Part shown: piece after piece, positions 42,101 through 53,323 of the stretch
How the letters are laid out: every line of letters begins with the position of its first letter
How positions within the stretch are numbered: position 1 is the first letter of the stretch
Made by a program: the position numbers and the translations under genes
NCBI RefSeq assembly: GCF_036370855.1
Contig: NC_088098.1
Location: 139,458,721 to 139,522,720 of the forward strand
Source of the DNA: Dromaius novaehollandiae
Lineage: Eukaryota; Chordata; Aves; Casuariiformes; Dromaiidae
Length of the DNA stretch: 64,000 nt
Reading direction: 5' to 3'
Notes under the pieces: model-generated
Seen by the model: only the letters and a program-made list of their open reading frames with translations
Told to the model about the DNA's origin: nothing
Database searches by the model: none

Positions 42101-45100
42101 TGAGACAAAGCATCTCTAAAGTTTATTTCAGGATGAGCTAACTTGTCCTCTAGAGATGCTTGTTCCTCTCCTGGCAGTACTGAGCCTAACACAAATAACT
42201 CAGTCATAGATATTTTAGTTTAATGCACATAGGTTAAGGGCAAATGAATCTCATCCAAAGATGGATTGTAGCCAGGTGTACTGGAGCAATCCACTCTGAT
42301 TGATGGCAAAAGCATGAGCATTACTGATGTGAGTTGTCTCATCTAACATTAGAAATCTACACTAGACTCTAACTAGACACTGGAATCTAGACTCCTTTCA
42401 TAGCTGATGAGGAGAGAGAAGCTCTTTTCAGGTGCAATTTAGCTGATGTTTTCAGACATCTACTTTAGAATGAGGTGAATTATTCCCTAACAGTGCCAAT
42501 TTCCATTCACTGATTGCAGCCGTCAGACCATAAGCATCCACATCCCATCAAATGAGTCTCACCCTAACAATCCAAAAGAAAACATTGCAACACAGATACA
42601 TGCAGAATTAGTAAGGAGTGCAACTCTTAACTATTCCTGCTGCATGAACATCTAGGAGATCTGGATTCTCTGATAAACTGTACACTTTGAAAAGTCTTGA
42701 CTCTTTCTACATTGCTGGGTAACTACTTAGCATATGCATTTTGTCCCTTTGTCGTTCTTCATCTTAGATGTCCTTGCTGTCCTTTTCACTTTTTCAGGTG
42801 CTGATTATTTGTGTAATAGCAAATGTTTCCTACTTAGTCCCCTATTCTTTTCCTAGTAATTTCTGGCATTCCAACAGCTTTTCCTAGGGCACACATCCAA
42901 TGTTTTCATTAAGGAGTCTGCTATAACTCCAGGATATCTTTAATGAGAGACAGTGGCTGGTTTGGAGCCTATCATTTTATGTTCTTTTAGGGTCATTCTC
43001 CCCATTACTCTGGCTTTATTGACTCTGGCGTATATCTGCTATTTTATCCCCTGTGACTTAATATGGTGAGATCCTTCTTCAGCTCTTAACAGTAAGCTTT
43101 CATTTTTACTGAATAGTTCAGTACATCTAAAACTGAGCATTTTTTCCCAATACTCTAATAACTGTAAATAGATTCTTGCTAAAAGCCGAATGAGGAAACA
43201 AAGAAATTCAACTGAACCAAGTATTTCCTCAACTCAGAGGGTTCCTTCCAGGAGTCTGATTAGTGAATTTCCCTGGTTTTCCACCTATCTTAGACAACTG
43301 CTGTCCTGTAGATGGAGCAAGGTCCTAGCAAGGATCGATCCACAAGAGAGGCCGTGGTGCTAGACTGGGGATTGAGCGTCTCCTGACTGCCCCTAGATGT
43401 CTTCCAGAGACCTTGGGTCAGGTCAACCTGACATTCACTCCCAGATCTCCCAACTAACTGCATTTGATGACTGGTATTTTAAAGTCAGAAAGAAGCAAAC
43501 ACTGCCCTACAAATGCTGAGATGTGGCATGAGAGAAGCTGGAAGTAAGGATAAAAGATCGAGCACCAGGTTGAGTCCATGAGGCTTGATAACTGTAAGAA
43601 GCCAGATAATTTAAAAGTATTTAATCACTGAAGCCTCCTATGAAAACAGGCAAAAAAAGAGACTAGTGCCTGCAAATAGGCCCAGGATACTAACACAGTG
43701 AGCAGGAAGAGGTTGGGACACACAAACAAGCACAGTAGGTACCGCACGGACTGCAGTTCTACTCTGTTACATTCACTCGTTTTTTATTATTTTTAAAGGA
43801 CTAAAAGGTGGTATTGTTATTATATTTAAGGACATGTTTTTTCTGCAGGTGTCTTAGTGAGTAAATTCATCTTCTCGTGATTCGGACCAGCTGTATGACA
43901 CACTGCAGCTTGGAGCTAAGCTTTATGGAAGAGTGATAAATTACATTTATAATGGAAATACTGACAACCTCTCAGCTTTATAGCACTGTTGCAGCATGTA
44001 TGAATGTAAAAGCCATAGAAAGAAGAGCTATATCAGTGAATTGACGTTCTAGGTTTTACGTTGACTGATCTGATCTGAAATATATCTGACATGGCAAGCA
44101 CAGACGAAAACGTCCCATGGTTCACAGAGGCTGAAAAGTATACTGATGGGAAACAACCAGCTGAACAGCCATCAAAGCAAAAGTCTTGGCCTTTGCCTAT
44201 TGCTGGTAGACCTGCTAGTTCCATGCTACATTCTCTTCATCCTGTTTTCTGTTTTAGTTGGACGCATTGCACTGAAGCAGGCAGTAGTCTTTTTAATGTA
44301 ATTCCAACAAGTTTCAAGTTACTTTCAACAGATCACAGTTACTGAATTATTTTAACACCTAAAATATTTCCAGTGGATGAGCATCCACCTATATGCTTTT
44401 ATCTTTATGCTGCTTTCCTTGAAGATAGTAGCGTGGGTTTTACTATGTGAAACATAACAATATAAAAGCAGTGATGGATCTCTCTTTCAGTGACTATTCT
44501 GCTATAGCATAAGGAAGAAATAAATCTGGAAAGAGGCTGAGGGAAGAAAGGGGAAGCCTAAAAGAGTGTTGCAAGTTCCTTAATTCATATTTGTTTGGCG
44601 TGACTTTTCCAGGACATCCAAAGCATCATCTATTCCATTTCTACCAAATGTGGCATGAGTTAGCTGACACGCAAAAGCAGAATTCAGTGTGCTTCAGGGC
44701 TTTCTATTCTGTGGTGCTAATATACATACAATGTGAAACCGGGGGAGGTTCTACTTCACATGCAAGGCTTTTTAAATGATTTACAGTCATTTTAATCATC
44801 ACACCACCAGAAGTGAACACACCACTGATCTGAATGGGTGGTCAGATAAGTTTTGCTCGTACTATGTGATATGACAGCATGCACTGCACAGTGTAAAGGC
44901 AGGGGGAGGCAGTGAAAACCCCCAGGACTTATTTTTCATAGGATCTGATTATGAACAATGTAATCTTACCATTTTACTAAATGGCAAAAAAATCACAAAA
45001 CTCCTTCATAGTGATGGATGATTTGTCACACTCTGGGGCCTTGATATTTACATTGACTGTTCTGCGTACTGTTAGCTCAAAAAAGCCAAACATTGTGTTC

Positions 45101-45712
45101 CAGTTTCACGGCCATGAACACTTCTTGCCACAAACTGCTCAGTGTGACTACTGTACTATTTCCGTTTCCTGGCACAGACCCATTGTCTCAACCTACAGTC
45201 ATGAAACACAATGCTTCTGCTGCCTAGTGACCATAATCTTTGTAGACCCTTCAGAGGTGAGATAGAGTTCATACACTTTCAGGCATACCCTGCCTACAGC
45301 CTGTAAGGGATCAAACCACAGTGAGACCTGGGTGCTCTACCAGACTCCATCAATCCTCCATCCCAAGGGAGTTACACCTAGTCATACAGATGGAAACAGA
45401 GAGCTCTCCAATTATAGGCCTTGTTAGATCATTGGGAGATCACTGCTGTCCTCAGAGTAAGCTAAAGAAGTCAGCATTCAGAAAGAGGTTCAAATGAAGG
45501 CCTCACAAGTCAGAAGAGGATATTGTTGAGGGCCTGTGCAGGAAAGTGATCTCAGAACAGAAAGCAGTTACACAGCAGTCCTCCAGTATCACCTAGCAGG
45601 AGAAAATAGGCGAAATAGTGCAGAAAATCAGTAAGCAAAGTTATTACAAGGTCACTTTGAAAGAGATGAATAAAAAGTACAGTGAAAAGATCAGGGATCT
45701 GAAGCAAATAAC

Positions 45713-46148
45713 TTTTGGAGAAGGGGCTGGGAGAACTAGGTTTGTTCAGCCTGGAGACAAGAAGGTGAATGGGGAAATGTAATTCCACTTCCACTATCTA
45801 AAAGGGGGCTATAGAGAAGACAGAGAAAGACTCTTCTCAAAGGTGCACAGTAAAAGGTCAAGAGGAAATGGTCACTAGCTGCAGCAAAGGAAACTCCTTT
45901 GGGATGTATGAAAAAAAAAAAGGGGGGGGGGGGGCAGAATTCTCCACAGTCAGACTGGCTAAGCACTGGATAATGCTGTCCAGAGACCTTACATACACTC
46001 TACCCCGGATGAATTTCAAAACTTGACTGGGCAAAGTCCTGAGCAACCCCATATAACTCTAAACTTGGCCCCGCTTTCAGCAAGAGGCTGGACTAGAAGA
46101 CCTCCAGAGGCCTCCCTTCCAACCAAATTTTCTGATGATTCTCAGTGT
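45713..46148 (+). mobile_element. CR1 LINE 3' fragment
   Basis: Plus-strand sequence matching the CR1 3' region, diverged: GTTCAGCCTGGAGACAAGAAGG at the left; AAGGTGCACAGTAAAAGGTCAAGAGGAAATGG in the middle; and GACTAGAAGACCTCCAGAGGCCTCCCTTCCAACC near the end, followed by TTCTGATGATTCT terminal repeats. It lies antisense to CLCN4, upstream of its first coding exon. It contains an A11-G13 homopolymer junction (45911-45934). Confidence 0.85.
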
Positions 46149-47515
46149 TTGAGGATACACAGTACCAAAGTCAGTCAAAGGAACAGAACCCTTGGGGATC
46201 TCCAAGTCCAGTTTGACAAGGTGGATGCTTTCCAGCTCTGTATCAGCATGTTATTGTTTATGTCTTGTTCATGTTTAGAACAGTCCCTATCCGAGTCACC
46301 TCACCAGTCAGCTTCCAAAATGTCAGTTACAATAGTTTGCATCTAGATAGGCTCTATGATTTCAAGGCCATGCTCTCAGATATGGACTGTCCAGATCAGA
46401 CGCATTTGTTCCAATTTTGCAGGCCACGTTAGATGAATCAACAAGGACATTTCTGCTTCAGAAGGGCAGAAGGGTCCAAAAAGAGGTCAGGGAAGTGACA
46501 GGAACATATGAAGATGAACAAGCTATCCATAAAAGATAGCAGCCTTCCGTGGGTGGCGATGGATGCGCAAGAGGAAATAAATAGTGTGGCTCTAGCAGAT
46601 GGACACAGGTTGCACTGCAGCTCTCTGTGCTCCCACCAAACCTACTCATTCAAAGAAAGGGTTGGATGAGCTGAGGAAACAGAAAAATAATTTATTCCAT
46701 TTTCTTAGATATTGTAGATGTCAACCTTAAGAAATAGGGCTGCATCCCAATCTTCCAGTGTAGGCGCTAACATGGTTTTCTACGTAAGGTCAGCATATAA
46801 ACAGCTAATGATGTCATGCCCTTGCAACAGAGAGATGGTTTAAATCAAAGATGTTTAGAATTTGTTCCAAATACCATGAAAAAGGTATTCAAAACTCATA
46901 TATCATTTATACGTATCAGCGTTGGTAGAAGCACTTTGCAGACACCTGTAGACAAGAGTGTACGAGGATAAACAAAAAGGGATGAAATAAGGGTTTGAAG
47001 GTCAATAGAATTTTATTTTCTTTTTTAAAGAGACTTAGATTTACTCACCAAATTGGTGGAGGAAAAAAGACCCCCCAAAAAACAACTGTGTAAAAGTCTA
47101 CAGTAACAAAGAAAGTCGAGCAAGAAAAGGCTGTGTCTTGCTGCCTCCAAGAAGAAAAGGGACTGAAGCCAAGCCATGGCTGTGGCCATTCTTAGCCTTT
47201 TACTTTCTATGTAGAACATTTCATAATGTTCAAGTGATGATATGAATAACCAGATAATGTAATTCAAATAGTTGTTTACGTGATTATTCCAAAAATACCT
47301 GATTTTGTGAGTATCATGTAGTGTAGCACCACTGGGATCTACACTGCCATATACTGGAGGTGAAAAGAAAGGCCTCATATTTCATTTCTTAGTTTCTGTC
47401 ACTTCTTCGATATTTAGAGATAAAAGATATTTGTGTTAAGTTCCAGAGTCTGAATCTCAAAGTATTATGAAAACTAAGTTGTCCATATCTATGATACAGG
47501 AAATCTTAGTTTTTG

Positions 47516-47536
47516 TTTTTTTTTAAAAAAAAAAAA
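47516..47536. repeat. T9-A12 homopolymer junction
   Basis: A T run followed directly by an A run, self-complementary and unlikely to be assembled exactly. No gene context. Confidence 0.6.
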
Positions 47537-50500
47537 CTTCCATATCAAGAACTAACTACACATATGAGCAGATGATCTAATAACAGCTATATGACATCTC
47601 ACTCCACTCGGTATATAGGAGACAGTTAAAGGGTTATGAAACATTATTCTAAACAAGAAGCAAAATGCTATCAAGTAATGCTATACAAGATGTCTTTAGA
47701 AAAAGCAAGCAAGCTGAATTACTGGTGAGTTAAACTGGCAGTTTTCTGCAGGTTGAAAAAGATCCACAGACAATTTGAGACTATTCATTTTAAAAGCCTC
47801 AGACTGAACAAGCTGGTTGATTAATTATTTATTCTGTCTTGACAATGTTTTTTGAAAAATGTTAAAATGGCCTTGAATTAGAGCAAGGTCCTCTTGTCAG
47901 AAACTGAAACAACCTCAGAACCCGGTTACAGGTGATTTTAGAAACATAATAAAGCACATAGGAAGTAGAAAACAGTTAAATTGGGAAAATACAGAGGGAA
48001 AAAGGGATTAAAACTGGCAAATTAATTTCTTATCATTCTAGGATTAACTGCAGGGCTCCCATACTTGAGTAAATAATACAACAAATTTCTACCACTTCCC
48101 AAAATACAATAGCAGATAGGCTGCAATGTCTGGAAAATTATTTTAAAATATTGCAGCATTTTCATATATGGCTCTGTTACCACAGTTTCCTGCTATGACA
48201 GGACAGGCAAGCTAAATACAGTAAATCTTTGATGTGTAGTTTTACCCCAAGTAACCTCTATGGAAAAAATTATGAAGCCACAGCAGAGCTCAAAAAACAT
48301 AGGGCATCAGATCATAGGGGAGATGTCCTGGAAGAAAGGGCATGGGGAAAACATTTGGGATAAAAGGTGGAAAATCGAGGCACAAAAGACTGCTCCAGAC
48401 TGAACCACAGTCTCCAAACATTAGTTCTCAACTGCTGCACGTGCTAATGGCACGAGCACAGCAGTGACAGCAGAGCTGGCCAGAAATGCAGGCAAAGCGA
48501 GGCATGGAGGGGCCCAGCACACATGGCAGCTCAAAGGCCAGCACAAGCTGTGTCCTTGGCAGCACAGTGGGAATGGGAGTAAATAACAGACTGCCAGGAC
48601 TGCCCTTCCCTTTTTGGCAACAGGAGCAGCAGTAGTAGCAATTCATGGCCTGATTCCCTCTCTCCTGTCCTTCCCCTGGGAAGCCTCTGAATTACGAAGC
48701 TTCCCGCCTCCAAAGCAGGATCCTACCTAGGTAACATATCGGCTGCAGCCACTTTGTGCTCTCAGCCTGCTCCCCGCTCTTTCCCAGGTTATTTTTCCCT
48801 TTTGAGGCAAATTCCTTTTGGTGGGAAATATCCAGAGTCTGGTCTCAGTTTGAGTTTTCTTGGAAAGTTTGAGCAAAATTAGTTCAGTTCAATTATGTCA
48901 GAAAGGGAAGAAAAGCCCAGCTCTTTCCCTGCAAGTTCCAAGTGGAAGTTTTGCACTCCCGTCACTCAAAATCGGCACAGGGTAAAAATGCTAAACTTGC
49001 TTTTCTTTGTTGTTTCCAGAGGGTCTTAAAGATCCCTCCAAAAAATATGGTTAGTTAATGCCAGGGATGTAGAAGAAGCACGTGTGAAGTATTGCAGGCT
49101 ACAGAATGCATTTCATTCACATTTTTCAGGCTGAGCTGAAATATCTTTGTTAAAGGATGCCCCTCTGCTAAATCTGCTCTGATTTAATTAGCTAAAATTC
49201 AGAAACCCTAGAGAATGTTGGGTAAGAAGCTAGCATTCAGAAGACAGGAGATTTTGGAAACCAGGCTATCAGTTTAGTAGTATGTATAGCTTCTATCCCT
49301 CAATTTCCCTATAACTCCCTTATACACAAAACAAAAAGTGACTTTTCCTGGGTCCAGTGGCTATTGGAAAAGCTGTTCTTGCTGCCACAGAGCTCCAAAC
49401 CAGGACTGAAGGGACAGGAGTGCTGCACAGTTTTCTGGTTTGCACCACGCTCTGCTGAGCTTTGCAGCACTGGGTTTTAGTTCCCAGGACTGCTTTTTAT
49501 CCCCTCACTCAGAAAATGATTGGATTAAGGGAGAAAAGTATGGTGCTCAAGGACTGTGACAAAGAAAAATACATTCAGAGAGAAGAGAGTTGTGCTATCA
49601 GAAGGGAGGTACCCTAGATTGTAGTTACTCCTGAAAAACTCTCCCCTCAACTGGGATCTTTAACTTCATCAGCTGTATGTCTCACTGAAAACCTTTTTAA
49701 ATATTCAGCTTAAAGTAAGATTGATATATCTGCACTGGAAAAGCCAATAATCTGTTCTATCATGTCTCTTCTCATGACTCTAGTGGAGGCAGCAAATCAT
49801 TTTCATGGGGGAAGACGGCAATGTTTTGCAGTACAGGGCACTGGCTTTTATTGCTGTCCTTGTTGCTGATCTGCTGTGCATTTGCAGACAAGTTACTTCA
49901 AATCTCTGTGAGGAAGTTACCCCATCTGCAAGACCGGGAAACCCTTTCTCTGTGATGTGTACGAGAGCAATGTGTTAAGTGTTTTATGAATAGTTATCTA
50001 TGGTACTCTTGCCAGAGTTTTCTATTTTGCATAACGGTGAATTGTGTGTGATTTTTGTTTTTTTCTGGACTACAGACTACAAAAGAAATTTGAGAAAATC
50101 CAATAGTTTTTTCTTGTGTATGTATGCATGCACCACAAACTGATTAGACTCCACTCTACAACCTGGTTCTGTTTCACTAAGCAGAAAATCAACACACACA
50201 TACACCTTGGGTGTCTTGCATGCTGCAAACTGATGGCAAAAGCAAACTGGACAAGGACTGGTACCTACAGGCATTATGTTGCTGTTTGCAGGTCATGCAC
50301 CAAGCCGAGCTAAGAGCAGGTCAGACTCAGGAGAGGCTTATGCTCCATAATGCTAGCCACCAAAACACCTAAGTTTTAGTTACACATAACGTGATGCTGA
50401 ACTGCACATTAAGCACTAGTGGTCTCTATGGGACACACCAAGGGACAACAGCATGAAGCAGTCCAGAATGTGCTCAGCAGGACCCACACACCACACTGGA

Positions 50501-51119
50501 GAGCCCCATCCAGGTCCCTCTGCTGCCGCCCTCAGCAAGGCAGGTCCAGGGTCTTCCACCCATGTTACCTGATGCCTGCTAATGTCAAATACACCAGCAG
50601 GGTTAGAGCCTCACTGCTTTCTCCTTCCCAGCACAAGCACTAGGCTACAGTCATGATCCCACTTACTTTCCTCTCCAGCCCAATGAATCTTCAACTTTCA
50701 AAATCCGCTGCCTCCAAAAAGGAGCAGCGCCTACAGTGGGGTGGTTATGGCACTCTCCTGCTCCAGGCAGACAGCAAGGATCTAATGATGGGGCAAACCT
50801 TTCACGCCGACACCATCTCCTCCTCCTTGTCCAGTGATGTGTTAAAAGGCACCAGCCACTACCTTCTGCGGCAGAAAGAAGGGCACCGCCAGAAACCAAT
50901 TTACACAGGTGCCCAGAGTGAAATTAGCCAAACATATCCTGGGCCTCTGGATACCCCTGCTCTGTCAAGGCTGAGACAATTCCTGATGTTCCCAGGTGCT
51001 GAATGCTAGGTCTGCCCACCACACCTCCACATCCAAAGCTGAGGCACCTCCCCAGCCTTGATGCTTCCAGGGTGGGATGGCTCAGAATGAGGATTTTCAA
51101 GGTCATGCTTTTAGATACT

Positions 51120-51540
51120 AAGGACGTAAATCCCTACACTGCTATTTACTGAGTTTCCCCAGTGTATGTTTAGACCGGTACCTTGTCCTTTTTGCTTGAA
51201 AAATGCCTGACAGATCAGGAGACCAAGAGAGCTTCTGCTTTATATGTATTTCACTACAAAATACAAATATGGTCCTGGACGGGGGCGAAACAGATCACGC
51301 TTGTAAAACATACGGACTGCAATTCTAGTGGGTATGTCATATCAACGAATTGCCAAGTCTCGGTGCGTACTGTGAATAAGAACATAAATCAGCATACTTT
51401 TAGGTGCCAGGAAGAATTGACCCAACAGTTCTCTTGACATTTCAGAGGAAGTTTTTTTATAAAAGAAAAAAAACCCACTGAGAACTGGCACCATCAGAAT
51501 ACAACTCTTACTAACTATGTTCTCGTAATACGACTTTTAG
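51120..51540. promoter_or_regulatory. Local CpG cluster, possible regulatory element
   Basis: Seven CpGs fall within 51280-51367 and four more between 51124 and 51532, in a window where CpG is otherwise sparse. GC content is only moderate, so it does not meet CpG-island criteria. It could be an unmethylated promoter or enhancer upstream of CLCN4, or simply younger DNA. Confidence 0.2.
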
Positions 51541-52123
51541 ATTTGTATGTCTCACTTTTGTGCCTCAGTGCTGAAAAGCAGAGGTCTCTAAAGAAGTGAA
51601 ATTGCCTTTTTTTCTTTTCTTTTCCAGTTCAGATTCCCCTTTTCCCATCTAGTTTTCCTTTTGCTACATACAGCCTGAAAAACTGTTGTCCTTTTTGCTC
51701 GATTGCTTTCAATTCTTCAGAACATATTAGACTTTGCACACTTGCGGATTCTGCGACAAATTCATCTTTCACTAGGACATGCAAAGTACTTCAACAGAGG
51801 AGATCTGAAATATCCTCCACAAGTATATCGATGTGCACACAGAGACTCTACACATGGCAAACTGTCAGATTTTTCAATAGAGAGAAAAAATTATCTGAAC
51901 AAAGGACATGATTTTCAAGAATAAAAACTTCCTGTACACTGTAACTGAAAAGTCATCTGACTATCTGCCTGATGCTGCTGTGGCTGAGTCATCCTCCATT
52001 CTCCAGCAAAGGCAAAAAAATATTCATCAGAATTCTTAATGCATAAAACCAGGATAATTTTCTTTTTCTGACTGGCTAAGGCTCATAAATGAATTCAGCC
52101 TCTTGCATTCTAGCATTTGTATT

Positions 52124-52174
52124 AAAACAAAAAATAAATAAAAAATAAATAAAAAGCAAAAATAAATTAAAAAG
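52124..52174. repeat. AAAT-type low-complexity DNA
   Basis: A-rich sequence with repeated AAATAAATA words, just past the poly(A) signal at 52230 on the minus strand. Confidence 0.7.
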
Positions 52175-52229
52175 GCAATCCAGAAAAAAAACGACGTAAG
52201 ACAGCATATGTTCTCTGCGAATACATGTC

Positions 52230-52235
52230 TTTATT
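52230..52235 (-). terminator. AATAAA poly(A) signal between WWC3 and CLCN4
   Basis: Minus-strand GTACAAATAATAAAGACATG, a well-formed signal followed by TGTATTCGCAG and TATGCTGTCTTACG. It would end either the candidate transcript with exons A-C or an extremely long WWC3 3' UTR (6.7 kb past the WWC3 stop). Confidence 0.4.
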
Positions 52236-52592
52236 ATTTGTACAGAGCACATAATTAAGCTCCCACAGCAGAAAAAGAAAACAGACTCTGGATTTCGCTA
52301 TATAAATACCAACAGTCCAAAAAAATCAATTTTGTGCAGATTTTTCAGCATTTTGGTGATTGGCATTTTGTGTAAAAAGTAAAAATCTGCTTGTCATCTC
52401 ATATGTCCTTCCTGGAAAATACTTTTTTTCTTGCTTATGTTGGATGACAAACAAAACCTATCTTACACTACAGCAAATTATGCAAGAAACCTGCCAGGCT
52501 AGGTACTTTCAAACCATGTCAGCAAAAGTTAATAACAAAGGAAAATCCTCTTTCCACAAATACATTTACTAACCCCCTAAGCAAGTTAATCC

Positions 52593-52646
52593 TCATTCCT
52601 TTTTAAGCTTAGAGACATCTATTTCTACAACAACTTCCTTTGGGCA
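52593..52646 (-). CDS. Candidate terminal exon C of an unrecognised transcript
   Basis: A strong acceptor (CCTGTTTTTTCCTCAG) opens a phase-0 frame of 17 codons, CPKEVVVEIDVSKLKKE, then TGA. It follows candidate exon B after a 358-nt intron and joins it in frame. About 360 nt of AT-rich, 3' UTR-like sequence leads to an AATAAA at 52230-52235. No known protein ending was recognised. Confidence 0.3.
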   Translation of the reverse strand, partial: CPKEVVVEIDVSKLKKE

Positions 52647-53004
52647 CTGAGGAAAAAACAGGAACATAACTAAAACAATATTGCTGTTCTCCCTTTGCAT
52701 GACAGAATGATGGCTGCTCACGTAAATACAGAATTTAGCAGACACATGAAGCACCCATACCAAAATACACGGACAACGGGCCTTCTTCAGCTTTAAAGCT
52801 CCAGCTAGCAGCATTTCCACTGGAGGTGTCAGCCGGAAGATCAGTAAAGAGCTAGAAGCAGCTTCTGCACCTGCAAACCCTCTGCTTGCACAGAAACTAT
52901 TTGCTTTATTTTCTAGCACAAACTCTGCCCAGCAGAGTTGGAGCTCGGGGATGGCAGCACGGGAGCAACTGGCAAATTAATTTTTCAAGAATTATGCTGC
53001 TTAC

Positions 53005-53142
53005 CTGCAATGCAACATCATTTAGCCCAGTCCCAAAGATTGTAATAGCATCCTTTCTTTGGTGGTATGGCTGCAAAAGCAATGATGTCATGGGGAGGAA
53101 GCAGTAACAATCATGTGACTGCATCCTCCGTCTATAGGATAT
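53005..53142 (-). CDS. Candidate exon B: unrecognised gene or CLCN4 5' non-coding exon
   Basis: 138 nt with textbook splice sites. The acceptor is a long pyrimidine tract (TCTGTCTCTCCCTGCCTCCC, then TCCCCTATCAG) and the donor is TTGCAG|GTAAGC. It is fully open in phase 0 for 46 codons (ISYRRRMQSHDCYCF, later FGTGLNDVALQ). The exon also contains CACATG (E-box) and TGACATCA (CRE-like) words. That it is an internal exon of something on this strand is fairly likely. Two readings compete: the penultimate exon of a small gene ending at 52.2 kb, or a 5' untranslated exon of CLCN4, whose first coding exon lies 14 kb downstream. Confidence 0.4.
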
Positions 53143-53294
53143 CTGATAGGGGAGGGAGGCAGGGAGAGACAGACCAGTTTGTAATCCTGCAGGATTAAAC
53201 TGAAAGCTTGTTCACCCTTCCCTACGTATTCTGTGACCATTAGAACGTCTACTGCCTTTTTTTTCCCTTGACCTAATTATTTTTTAAAAAGGTG

Positions 53295-53323
53295 TTTTTT
53301 TTTTTGTTTTTTTTTTTTTTTTT
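53295..53323. repeat. Poly(T) tract
   Basis: T11-G-T17 on the plus strand. The corresponding minus-strand A run lies 150 nt upstream of candidate exon B. Confidence 0.7.

Noticed and set aside
45736-46052. Minus-strand ORFs with PPPPFFFF stretches
   Set aside because: Antisense reading of the A11-G13 run inside the CR1 fragment, not a gene.
48420-48800. CLCN4 promoter or first exon in the GC-richer block near 48.6 kb
   Set aside because: A GGAGGCGGGAAGC word and a CTAG|GTAGGA donor-like site are present, but CpG density is low and no convincing exon is delimited; left unassigned.
50653-51009. Plus-strand 118-codon ORF in a GC-richer block
   Set aside because: The opposite strand is open too; no homology recognised and no splice context. 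Treated as composition effect.
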